A stretch of 64,000 nt of DNA from Phlebiopsis flavidoalba (lineage: Eukaryota > Basidiomycota > Agaricomycetes > Polyporales > Phanerochaetaceae), in the NCBI GenBank assembly GCA_035772785.1, contig JAOCPU010000048.1, forward strand, positions 232,099-296,098, in the 5' to 3' direction. Below, one piece after another: positions 35,729-47,236 of the stretch; position 1 is the stretch's first letter; each line of letters starts with the position of its first letter. The notes below the pieces were generated by a model. It was given only the letters and a program-made list of their open reading frames with translations, was not told where the DNA came from and searched no databases. The position numbers and the translations under genes are program-made.

Positions 35729-37288
35729 CCCTAGAGACGAACAGATAGGTCAGCTTAGGGCGAGGAGGGGGAGAGTGCTGTGGCGCACGCACATCTCCAG
35801 ACGGAGGAGGGGGGACGGGGGGGAGGCGAGGAAAGCAAGTCGCGGTTGGCCGTATTTACATAGGGCAGGGATCAGTCAAATTGACAAGGGACCCATCCAG
35901 GAGCCAACCACGGCCGTGCGTTGCGAGTAACTGGGCCGATCGGATTTTTTCCAAGCCACCCTGGTCAATGAAATCGTTACCGATTTTGCAACCCAATTGC
36001 CTCCTTGGGCCTTCGCATCACAAAACACGAAATCGTTTGTGACGTCAGCCTACCTGTCGCCCGCCGCGTTCGCCGCGTCTTCCTTGTACCTCTTCTTCTC
36101 CGTATCCACGACGAGGGTAACAAGCCAAAACCAACTCGGACGGAGCCGACGCACACAGGGCGGAGACCCGCATGCAAGCTGTGCTGTCACCTAGTCGCAA
36201 CTCCGCCCGCTAGACCCCTGGTGGTGCTGTAGAAGCGCCGCGATTCCGTTTTCGCTGCCACGTCTTCCGAGCACTCGGCAGTGCCGCATTAAGAGGCGTG
36301 CGAAGCATCGCGACGCGGGGCTATGAGAAGACTTTCTGGTACGTCGGGAGATACTTGCAGCGCCAGTAAGTGCTGGACAGTTCAAGGACCGGTACACTGC
36401 CTCTCGAGATCAACGCCCTGACGACGGGCCCAACGGAACTTCAAAAACAAGGCCTCAGTCGTCATGACGGCCTATCAGATTGAGTGGGAGGGCCTTGGCT
36501 CAAACGCGTGCTGGGTAATTGGACGTTCGATGGCCGGATGGCAGACCTGGGCGTGCACGGCTATGTGCTATCTCGCCGCTATGCGTAGCAGTGCACTGGT
36601 CTTTGATCCTTCAACATTATTTGGATCCTGGTGCCGTTTTGGGACCTGGAAAATGGCAGTTTCGGACCCTCGTCCCAAAAGCACAGTGTCTACTTCTTAG
36701 AGGACTGTTGCTGTCCCGAAATGGCGACGTCGATATCCTGCTTGGCCAACTGCTGGCAGTGGTTATGTTTTCGGATTAAAACGACCCGGGGCTCAAGTTC
36801 AGATATATATAATCTTTCAGTATCGGAGTAACTCTATGTAGGGAACAATTTAATACATACATGGCTGCATCTTAGGTGCGAGTTAAGCACTCACGAGGAG
36901 AAAAGAGCGACAAGGGTGGCACAAAAACCACCCCTATCTCCCGCCAGACGTGCCGATCCCGAGAATCGTCATATGTGGACCACCGCCGTCGGCTAGCGGC
37001 TCAACTTGATTCAAGCTCGGATTGAAGCCATACGCGAGAGCGCCGGTCGATAAGCGCCACATTTACGTCCGTGCCATGTCGCGATTTTGAGCAAACCTGA
37101 GAAATTCGTAAACGGCTGTTTTCATGAAAGTCGTGTTCGATGGAAATACAAACAGATGGATGTAGCACGGAAATAGATAATAAATGACAGGGTTGAACAG
37201 CTCTGGAGGGCCATGGAAGAATATACCGCATGCTTAGGAAGTCATTCGCAACCTTGCCCGCAGCCATCACAGCTCCCGAATCTCACCA
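35729..37288. other. Spacer between the channel copies; possible plus-strand coding
   Basis: Plus-strand phrases such as NWTFDGRMADLGVHGYVLS (about 36500) look like coding sequence but match no family I know. The stretch 36191-36245 (CGCAACTCCGCCCGCT and on) resembles 41046-41100, which lies at the same position relative to copy B, so the duplication that made the two channels probably included this neighbour. The left part should hold the promoter of copy A. Confidence 0.35.
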
Positions 37289-40200
37289 TCATGGAGGTAG
37301 ACACGTCGCTAAAATCCGGACAAGGACCTGAGCCTCGGTACATAGTCGCGCCTCTCTGAAGCTAACGTCAATCCCGACTCCCTCAACGAAATTTTTTTGC
37401 ACGACTCCTCGCGCCTGCCGCCCAGGTCCCGACTCGTTCCTTTAGTATTCCACACGATCCACACGGTGGCCCGCATAGTCGCCGGCGGGGTTGATTAAAT
37501 ACTTCCTTCGGTCCTTACGTCACTCATTGATGGTTAGACTTACCTCCCGATGCCGGCGCCGTCACAGTACGCGGATTCTCTGTCTTGACAACTTCGAATT
37601 CACAGGGTCCCTCGGGTCCCTTGCCCTTGCCCTTCCCGCTTGACGAGCTGCCCACCGAGACGCGCCGCGCCTGCTCTTCGCCAGTGAGCTCCTCGACCAT
37701 TGCAGTATCTTTGATGCTCTTTTTCTCGTCGGTTACCGACGAAATGTCGGATACGCGCAGCTCTTGTTCGGCCCTGGCGCGATTGGCGTCGAAGCCGCCG
37801 AGTCGGTCCGCGAGACTGAGTGGCAGGGAGTGGATGAGTGGGCCATACGAAGCGTTTAAAACTATGTGGAACCACGCCTATGAAGTGATCAGTTAGGGGC
37901 GATCGCACGGGAGCTCATACGGGCTTACCGTGAAGACAATGAGAACGACCATGAGACCGCCCTCCGGAAGCGCGCTGGCCTTCTTATTTTCGTTACGTCT
38001 TGCGATGAAGGAAAACAGAGCTGCGAGGCAGACCTGCTGGATAAAACATTCCCTCACAAAAATTCGCTGATCTCGCAATCGGGAAGAACACAGCGCCCAC
38101 ACCTCGTCGCTGCTCTTTTCATTCGGCTGACCAATGTTTGAGCCAAGAGAACTTGGTACTTCCAGAGATTATAGAACAGGGAAGAACGAGAAGCAGAGCG
38201 AGGCCGTTGAATAATGGGGCGAGATAGACCGACGTATGGATGAGGAGATTACGACGATTGGAGAGTGTTGTTGCGAGGCCTAGTGTACGCAACCCTTGGA
38301 GACGCTGGGGAGTGGTGTATTTGATGCCTTATGTAAATCGAACGGGGGTTTGGGTGCGACCAATGGAGATAGGGCCTAGTACGTAAGTACGAATGCGATG
38401 GAGAATCGTTTGTAGAGAACAGCCTGCGGCCGTACCCGAGATGCCCTTGAAGCGTGAATGTAATGTGAGGAAGAAATTTGGAACCCCTGTGGCAGATCTG
38501 CACTGCGCAGAGAGTCTGGAGCCATGTTCCACGATATTCTTTTAACTTATACTAGCCGGGAAGGGGCTGGGCGGGCAATGATAAAAGGACGAAAGACCAG
38601 GGTGGAACGACAAAGAACGGAATGCTACGACAAGAAGTCCACATATCACGGTCCAAGATGAGAATGAGGAGCTCGAAAACTTTACAAGAACTTTTGGGAA
38701 TAGGAAGTATCGAGTTCATGAAGGACCTCAGCTCCGGATGGCAGTACTTCCGTGGGGGGGGACCTGCGGCTTAGCCCTTCCGTAATCGAATCTCAAACGG
38801 TTCATCCAAATATGATCGGGCAGGATCATCATCTGCATCAGCTCCGCGAGCAGGACAGGGGGCAGGATACAACCGGAGATGATGCATATAGCCTCCGGTC
38901 CCGATATTGTTCAGCCAATGCAACCACTGTATATGTGCAGGCGAGGGAATGGATGATGTTACGTACACCGGCCTCCGATGAAAGCGACGGGCGCGCGCGC
39001 GGGCGACGGGGATGGCCCCAGAAGAACGATCAGCCCGACACGTAATGCTCCACGAGATGAACGGTGCGGTATGCGGGCCTCGTAAGGGTTCAGGGGGAGG
39101 CCCGAGGGTTACCTCCCATATATCCAGTCCGCAGGGTCACTATGTTCAGCTCGCGGTCGGCAATGCGGTATGGAGCATGATGCGTGAGTGCCTGCGCGGC
39201 GAGATGGGCAGCGATCTCGGCGTGTTGAAGAGGATGAAGCGCGCTGTTGAGCGGCGGGTAGGTCTGCTGATGCGAGCCGGGCTTTGCTTGCAGAACGCCG
39301 TTGGGATCTTCGTCGTCAGAGGCGGCGTCCCTCGTTCTCAGCGGCTGAGGCGGACATGTCCTTTGCGAGCGTGCGACCCGGCGGTCTTTCAGTAGGGCAG
39401 AGAGCTCGACGATCTCGGCACGGGCCCATTCGATCGAGTCGACCTTCTGGCCGACGAAAGGAAGAGAGTATGGGATAAGGCCGAGGGGGAGACGATGAGT
39501 TGGACGCTTAGTTCGCGGGACGAATTGTTCGGCCAGAGAGACGTTGCGTTCGGTATCAGCGAGCGATCCGTCTGTGAGAGCCTTCTCGTCACCAGCCGAA
39601 GACGTCTTCTCAGTTGTTCTTCCTCCTCAACTCCGCCGCAGGTTTTGAGCAACGTCGTCCTCAGCACTTTCAAGTATTGAGAATGCTTCCATAAGACGCT
39701 CGTATATGAGAGGCATGTCTTTGACGGTTGCGGTGATCCAGACCTTGGCGATCCCGCCGGGGAGAGGTTCATACAGTTTAACGAGAGCTCGCCCTCGGTG
39801 AGATATCGCTGTGGCACTCCGCGTATGAGCACCGTACTGGCTTGAGCAGACCTGGAATATTCGGGGGAGATGAGCCAACGCTGCCGCTCGTTGATGAAGT
39901 TCTGCATCTCCATTTTGACGATATACCACACCCAGAAGGTGAACAGCCATGCGAGGATCAGATGCGGCTCCATATCGACCCTGCTTACTGGGCGCGATGT
40001 TGCCGAAGCTGAGTCGATCGAGCCCTGTTCTTCCCTCGACGAAGGTTTGGACGGAGTTGACGGGGAGGAGGGACGATCCACGATATGATCCAAATGGGGA
40101 GGAAGAGCCGCGTCATCATGCGTTAGAAAGTGTACATAGAGGTATGCATCGAGGCAATTCACTTCCTTGATTTTCGTGTAATCTGCGCGGAAGACTGAGA

Positions 40201-40569
40201 TGGGCCATAGCAGGATACCCCCGCGGCATGGGCTGTGCTCGTTTCCTGGCGAGACGTGAGATGGAGATTGCTATGCTGCATAGTAGACTTACTCTTCTGG
40301 AGGAACATAGGTCCGCGGCTGGTAGACAGCAGGGACAGTAATGGTCGCACAATCGTGAAGATACCGATTTCGATCCAGAAGACTGCTACGTTGAACACCA
40401 ACGCAGCTGTAAACGTACTTGTCGAAGCACTCGTTGCGTTGGTGATGGTCGAGCCACTCGAAGCAGCTGTGCCCGTCGCGGTACTGGCACCGGCAGTTAC
40501 GGTACATAAAGCATTCGTGATGCTTGATGTAGGCCTATGTGTCGTGCAGACATTAGTTGCAAGTGGCAT
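37289..40569 (-). CDS. CSC1/OSCA/TMEM63-type channel, copy B
   Basis: A tandem paralogue of copy A and better preserved at the N-terminus. From ATG 40569 a Thr/Ala/Ser-rich extracellular tail leads to STSTFTAALVFNVAVFWIEI (first helix), then PAVYQPRTYVPPEE. NCLDAYLYVHFL and HLILAWLFTFWVWYIVKMEM form the next helix pair, followed by the cytosolic RRM-like loop with STVLIRGVPQRYLTEGEL and VWITATVKDMPLIYERLMEA. Further pieces are GSKFFLTYITLQGISG, TPVRFTYIR-like, QVCLAALFSFIARRNE, SALPEGGLMVVLIVFT and the C-tail VKTENPRTVTAPAS before a GTAAGT donor at about 37540. A last exon with GVGIDVSF ends near 37289. Function is inferred from family: calcium-permeable, osmotically gated, in plasma membrane or endomembranes. 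Confidence 0.82.
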
Positions 40570-42196
40570 GTAGAGAGGAAGACGACATACATCTTGGGTG
40601 TGAACGACACAGGAGGAGGAGGAACAAAAGACTGAGCGAGCAGAGAGTGCATTCGAAGAGAGTTCGTGTTCCGAAGTTGTAAGTTTTCGAGACCTGGAAA
40701 AGTGGCCAAGTATGCACTAGGGCGTGTGGTCTGGCAAGGTTGTCATCAGCATCCTAGGAAAGGGTCCTATTCAGTCCGAGCGCGAAGCTTACCACGCCGT
40801 CAAGGAGGATGCACACAGATCGGGCTGCTTGGCTAAGCTTTCGACGCGAGGTTTACGTCCTGCTCAAACCTCTCGCGTTCCTGCTAGTGTTCATGCTGTG
40901 TACATAAATCGCACTACAAGCATTCGCGCCACACAATATTCGGCCACATCTTCGTGCCATCGTTCATGGACGAGCCGTGGTCAGCTGTCGACTTCGGATG
41001 AATGGAAGACGATGGTTTCATGTGAAAATAGCGCTGTCATGGTCCCGCAACTCCGCCTGCTGGTTCCCTGGCGGTCGCAGAAGCACTTCGCCATTGCAGC
41101 TATATTTCAATGTGCTCTCCAGACCACAGGGACTTGGCTTGTAGATCTTCTGTAGTATCATAGGATTAGTTCACGAGTGTCGACGAAAGCTTATCTTTGA
41201 CAATGAAACAAAATCAGAGGAACATTATGTCGCTAAAAAAAAAAGCCGTCGCCTCGGAATTGGCTTCAATTCTTGGTGGTTGATCGACAGGCGCATTAAA
41301 CTCTGTTGTAGACTGTGGTAATTCGCTCAGATTTGTAACTATTGATGTATGGACAGTGATGGATGACAAAAACGTACAGTAGTGCTTTCCCATTGTGTGC
41401 ATTACATGTGGGAAATGATTTTTCTTGCAGCTCTTGTGGGACGGTAGAGCCTGACGTAGTTTGGGATCCTCCACGAAGAGGCCTGTTTCGTCGCAGAGTT
41501 TTCAACTCTAGTAGAGCCGCCGAAGGTTCATGTGACCTAGTTCAAGGCTTTGAATTCGTTGTCAGTATGATTCGTGGTCGAGGCAACCCAGATCCCTAGA
41601 AAATAAGGGAGCAGCCGCCCTGCTGTTTTTGATACTGACACGACCCAGAACAGGAGGGCGACACCCATCTTTTTGAGTCGTCTTCTTTGAGAGTAGTTCT
41701 GTAACATTGAAAAAATTTCAGCCTCACACCTCTGAGCGCGTTTTATGTGGAAAAGGCTGTGAAGCCAGTATTCCCAACAGGTTTGATAGTTTATAAGCTG
41801 CGAAGCGGTCGAAGATGGTAGGTCAAGCGTGTGCAATCCCACGCGCAACTGAACAATGACAGGGCCTAAGAGTCGAGACTTCAAGACGAAATCGCCCAAA
41901 GCTGTCATCGGCGGCCGGAATATTCCGTATGTCGATCAAATAATCGCATCACTTAGGGCAGGACGCCCGAGTTGCGTATTTTGCTCTTTCAAGTTGCGCC
42001 TCTCGGACAAACGAATGAAGTACACAACACTGCAATCGATAAAATTCATATAGTACATGGTATTTTTTTTTGTGTTTAATGGTCCTTTTTATGAAAGACG
42101 CTAGTCCTATCGCAGGTTCCAAGTCGCGCGCCCGTGTGTCCGAGGGCTGATAACACAAACATTCAGGATACTGGACACAGATACCTTTGTAGGTGT
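40570..42196. other. Unresolved region
   Basis: Upstream of channel copy B and downstream of the mini-exon gene. A plus-strand frame at 40724-41155 (WSGKVVISILGKGPIQ and on, ending QTTGTWLVDLL) looks coding, and its 41046-41100 part resembles 36191-36245. A minus-strand frame at 41537-41908 has a hydrophobic patch. Neither is recognised. Confidence 0.3.
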
Positions 42197-44274
42197 TCAG
42201 TCGAGCTCTTCCAGGCTGAGACGATCGCGAGAGCGTTCGCGACTGTCTCCGTGGCGGCGGCCTATATCTTATGGTAAGTATAAGCCCTAAGTGTATCATA
42301 AAAGACTCACGAGTCAAATCACCAGATGCACGGCGGTCGCGAGAGCGTTCACGACTATCTCCGTGTCGACGGCCTATGAACTGTCAGATCAGGTAAAAAT
42401 ATCCAGAGTGGCGACTCACGAGTGAGCTCCTTGAAACGTCACGGCGGTCCTGGATCGCTCACGACTGTCGCCGTGGCGGCGACGGGTGAGCTCAGCCACC
42501 TCCCGGCGGCCTTGAGAACGTTCGCGGCTGTCAACCATGTCGGCGACCTTTAAAATCAACGTTAAACCGAAAGCTCCTCTAAGGCCTGTTGTGAGGACTC
42601 ACGGCCCAATTCGGGGACATCCCTGCGGTCACGAGAGCGTTCTCGGCTGTCTCCGTGCCGGCGACTCTGAACAAACTTGTTCAGACGTGGCTGGACACAC
42701 ATGGATTCAAAATGGTTCATACGCAGAGTCAGGTCAACAATTTCCTCACGGCGGCCACGGGCCCCCAACGTTCGCGACTGTCACCCCCCGTGCCTGCGAC
42801 CTACAAAACGCTATGGTTAATGGCTTAACCTCTGTCATCCAATTACAGAAGGAACCCACGACGTGAGCTCGCGCTGTCTTCTCGGCGATCGCTGGAGGAA
42901 CGCTCTCAGACTGTCGCCGTGCCTGCGGTTTGCTCTGGAGACTGGTTAGATCGTCACCGAACTCTAAACGGCGTAACTGCCTACTTGTCAATCCTTCGGT
43001 CTCCCGACGATCCTGGAGCGCTCGCGGCTGTCACCGTGCCTGACGACCTACGAATGGTTCAACATATCGTGAAATACTCTTCTCTTTGGCCAAACTTACG
43101 AGCAAGCTCTACGGCGTCACGGCGATCATGGGATCTTTCGGCGGCTGTCACTCGTGCCTGCGGGCTACCACACGATGAGTACGGAAGATTCGCGATCAAC
43201 TATGCCTCGTGGTAGACTTACGAGCAAGTCCTTCCTCGCGCCTGTCGCGACGGAGCGCTCGCGACTGTCGCCGTGCTTGCGACCTGCAATCCCCTTGTTT
43301 AATACGGGTTTTGTTGCCGTCTCAACGTTTTCGAGTTATTTTTACGGGTCAAGTCCACACATCATCGCGACGACCGCGGGATCTTTCACGACTGTCTCCG
43401 TGCCTGCGACCTAGTCCAGTCACCTTAGGAAGCCGAGCACGATTTCACAAAGGGTCCCTAGTCCCGTATATTTGCTTACAGGAGTGAGACCAGTCGACAT
43501 CTCCTGCCAAATAACAACCGGTCCCTGGAGTGGACTATCCTATACTATCGCCGTGCCTGCGACCTGTGCTCACCAAGAGCGTTGGTTCATGGATTCCCCT
43601 TCAACTTCAACGACACTTACGAGCGAGCTCTACCGTCTCGCGGCGGTCTCGAGATCGTTCACGACTGTCTCCGTGTCTGCGACCTGATAGACATTACCAT
43701 CGAGATCAAAGTATACAAAAACTTCCCCACTCACGAGTCAGGTCCGCCTCGTTGCGGCGATCGTGCGATCGCCTCCCGGGCTATCGCCATGCTTGCGACC
43801 TAAATGAAAGGTAAGTAGGCTTGCATGAATCCGGAGTGGAAAACCTTACGAGTCAGCTCTGCAGCCTCCTCCCCCGGCGACCTCTGGAGCGTTCGCGGCT
43901 ATCGCCGTGGTGGCGACCTTGAGGATTTATGGTCATACAGAGTCAGGATTTACTCCAGGAGGAATATGTACGAGCAAGCTCGTCGGTATCATCCCTTCGA
44001 TCGCGCGAACGTTCTCGATAGCTCTCCGTGCCTGCGGCCTAGCAATCGCTGAACATCAGGAATCTTCCCAGACGCGAGTCAATATCACTCACGAGTAAGG
44101 TCCTCGACATCGGCGACGGCCTTGAGACCGCTCTCGGCTATCGCCGTGCCTGCGCTCTGCCAGTCATTTGTGAGTACCAGTGTTAGAGCTCATTGAGGAG
44201 CCCAACGGACTAGTGATTTCTTCAACTTCTCGGCGGCCTCTGGACCTCTCACGGGCTGTCCCCGTGCCTACGAG
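42197..44274 (-). repeat. Exon-intron tandem array, about 18 units of 110-125 bp
   Basis: Each period contains the conserved exon and a diverged intron. Approximate exon positions are 44211-44274, 44095-44158, 43972-44039, 43850-43918, 43735-43800, 43621-43683, 43480-43564 (degenerate), 43347-43411, 43218-43284, 43098-43167, 42990-43049, 42861-42929, 42726-42800, 42603-42666, 42420-42547 (double), 42311-42373 and 42197-42261. Exons keep the core GGCACGGNGACAG while introns share little beyond their splice sites, so selection acts on the exons. Confidence 0.88.
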
Positions 44275-44515
44275 CTGCCCGAGCCGCACAATGAGTGCAA
44301 CTCTTGTGATCATGTATTGCAGAGTGCTCACCGGTCAAATCAGCTGCAGCCAGTTCAGTCCTTGCGGCAAGAGCATCGACTGCTGCACGCAAATACGGAT
44401 GGTCAGTGGTAGGTGTGCACCCCCTGAAGGTATCTTACCATCGCCGGGACTGCGGAACTGCTCTGGCGCAGACGGCAGAAAGGAGTACAAAGAAGTAGAG
44501 CACAGAAGAACGCAT
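42197..44515 (-). CDS. Secreted repeat protein encoded by tandem mini-exons
   Basis: Not a family I recognise. From ATG 44515 exon 1 encodes a good signal peptide, MRSSVLYFFVLLSAVCARA, ending at a GTAAGA donor (44438). Exon 2 (44332-44382, 51 nt) encodes VDALAARTELAAADLTG. Then come about 18 copies of a 63-nt exon, each separated by a 45-65-nt intron with GTGAGT/GTAAGT donor and TAG/CAG acceptor. All these introns are phase 1, so every repeat exon is a symmetric 21-codon block: RRRHGDSRERSRDRR, four variable residues, then (D/E)LT or ELA. Units at 42311-42373, 43621-43683 and the terminal 42197-42261 are free of indels; the last ends LEELD and TGA. Two units (42420-42547) are fused in frame without an intron. 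Most other units need one base added or removed. Predicted length is about 420 residues, very basic, with dibasic RR in each unit. Exon 1 is one base out of phase with exon 2. Confidence 0.85.
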
Positions 44516-47236
44516 GATGATATGTTGCTGCTTGGAGGTGAGTTTGCTAGAAGTTCGAGGACTTGAGGGGAGATGCGCTGCGTGAGTGCTCTTATATACC
44601 CTTGCTCGAATCTCTGATATGGGCCGGACGTACCTGGCCCTTTCGTCGCATATAGGATGTGCACAACCACATCTCTGTCTACCTTTTTCTCAGGCCCAAG
44701 GGCATTAATTCGTACGGAAGCTAGGTGGAACGACAAGCGGAGCGTTGAGACTCGCAATAATATCCGTACACTCGTGGGATATCGATGACTCTGCTCTACG
44801 CATAGTGAGTGCTGTTGTTCATGATCTTATTGCGCCATCAACTGGGTCGTGTGAGGCGTTTGAGCTGACTATTGCTGCGCTAGGCTTGGCTTGTTCAACT
44901 CGGCCTCGAACAGGATGGTAAAAATGGTAGTATTTGGGAGTAGCTTCTCCACAATCGATACTCTATTTGACTGACGGCTTTGCACCCGAAACAGACGGTA
45001 GAACGAATCCTGAGAGAAAAAATGCTAAAGACGGATCGAACACCCATGGGACCTGCGCCACAAGGAAACGACGGAAGCATTCTGCCCGTTGTACATCATC
45101 TTTGGCATGCTTCAGGGAACAACGAGTGAGAATGTGGAGACAGGCCGCAGCAAGTGGGTGAAAATATGCAGTCCAAATCTGACCGAAGCTAGCTGGCGTG
45201 AGTCCAACGCTCATAGCCTCCGCCGCGGGAATTTCTGGGGCCCATGAGGGAGAAAACTCCCTACGGTAACTTTTTCCGCTGGCAGGAGCTTCAAGTATAA
45301 TTGAAGCGCAGCCAGAGGAGCTAAGGCGTATGGCTACTATAATTCCTTTGGCATCCTGTGGGGGTACGAGGCAGTACAGCCTAGGGGCCGGATGCGCCTG
45401 GGTCATGAGATTACGAAATGCTTTTCGCTTGAACCTGATTTCTTTGTGTATGCGCACGCAGTGCGTTCGACAAACTCGTAGGCGTAGGTGGGTCCCTGTC
45501 TCATGACACCCAAGCCACTGTTACATAGTTTGCCGGCGGGAGCCCACTCAAACAGAGGAACAAGGTGGGGTGTGGCTCCTACCTCGAGCCCTTGCACTGG
45601 CTATCAACAACATTCTTTGATTATAGTACCAAGAAGTCGATGTGAGACGATCCGCACAGAAGTCGGTTACTTACTCGAAATATGCTTTTGCTCTCACTCG
45701 GGGCGCCTCTATCATACGCACAGTATTCTCACTCCGAGGAGTCGTTGGTGGCCCGCAGCTTCGGATGTAACCAAACGACTATTACCGGTACTGATTTCCC
45801 ATGAGGTGATCGCGCGGCAAATATGTTCGGTTGTCACATTGTTGGATGAATAGACTTGGGTCAGGTACAATCGGGGGATGCGTCTACCTTGTCAAATCAA
45901 TAGCTAAGTTTCGTGATATGGGGGTATATATCGATAGAAGCCTCAAATTACCCCAAAGTCGACCGCATATGCAGTGCCAGTGCTTGTTTCAGAATACTTT
46001 GGCTTGAACAATCTCACAAAATGCATATTCTAAGGCGGATACAGCGCTCAGAGTCCACACTCGGTTTGTCTGCGCAGGGCTGTTTTGAGGGGTGTTGACC
46101 GCATGATATGCCAAACTGCGAAGTCGCGTGTCAGGGTTTTTGTCGTCACGTATCAAGAGTTGAACGTGTTTAGAACGTGCTGTTCGGTTAGAGCTCAGGA
46201 AGAATCATGCAGTCATTAGACGTCTGCATAGTATTAGCCCGAACACTGAACTCACAAACTTGCGGTATAATCGATAGCGTCTAGTAAGGTAGCCCGTCCG
46301 ATAACGAAGAATTGGACAGGCTCCGCGAGGCGCACGTTGCAGAGACGTGGTTGATCCACGAAGGCGATGTTCGCTTGAATGAGCTCCTGCAGACAGCCGA
46401 AGATGTAAACAGAGTTTACGGAGAGACAATCCCATATGCCCCACTCATACTTAGTCGAATTATTGAACCCCTTCGACCACACAATTCACAACATCGGCGC
46501 CAGGGTTTGTGGGCAAAAATTACGTGAGAGTGAGACAGGTAGAGCTTGCAAGAAATCGTGTGATGCGTCCGACCCCTGAGCCGTTCGATGTACACGAGTT
46601 CCTAAACACGCGTGATAACGCAACGCCTGGTGGTAGTTGATGATGCTCGTCTTATACAGTCACGGTAAGGGTTCCGATCTTGATGTATAGGGTTTGACAC
46701 GTGTCAAGGCCTGTCAGGGGTCCTATGCGCGTTCGCGCAGAATCCCGATCGCCAAGTTTATCGGGTCCGCCACATCTATGTCTCGGCGAACACGACAACA
46801 ATCGTTGCTGCTACGGCTATTGACGAGAATGTCCACAGCGGATCTGCATCTATGGATGAGCTGCTAGGGTTTGATGTACGCGCTGCCTGGTGTGCTCTCG
46901 TGAAATACCGCTCAAGCCTGACTACGTTCCAAAGCATCGATGGTATTTACTGTGCTGCAGCATTTCGAATTTCAGTGCAGCTGACACTGTGTCGTAGCCT
47001 GCTGCATATCTGCAATGCGGATAAGACATAGGTAGTCTATCCTCTCGTAGCATTGTGCGACATGTTCTATTCTAGTAGGTCGTTGCGCGTGCGTGGTCCC
47101 GAACACGGGCCTGCCTACCGGATCGTCTTTCATATCGGTGGAATCTATGTACGCCCATCTGACGCTGTGTTACGCAACCCTTTGGCTCCTCGGCTGGCTT
47201 GTATCGAGTGACTGATGTATCCCGGACGCTTACTCA
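44516..47236. other. Unresolved region
   Basis: Fragments that look like protein are present but unrecognised: plus strand 46305-46460 (REAHVAETWLIHEGDVRLNE, then ETIPYAPLILSRI) and plus strand 46755-47025 (HIYVSANTTTIVAATAIDEN, then DELLGFDVRAAWCALVKY). The longest minus-strand frame is 44963-45457. Just left of 44516 on the minus strand should be the promoter of the mini-exon gene. Confidence 0.3.

Noticed and set aside
42197..44274. CRISPR-like pattern of regularly spaced repeats
   Set aside because: Repeats of 63 nt with 45-65-nt spacers resemble an array at first sight, but the repeats are open 21-codon exons with splice sites at both borders, there is a signal-peptide exon and a stop, and the genome is eukaryotic.
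46755..47025. Possible 3'-5' exonuclease (RNase D/WRN-like) domain
   Set aside because: A single phrase, LLGFDVRAAW, recalls the GFD-E motif, but the Glu is missing and no other exonuclease motif follows.
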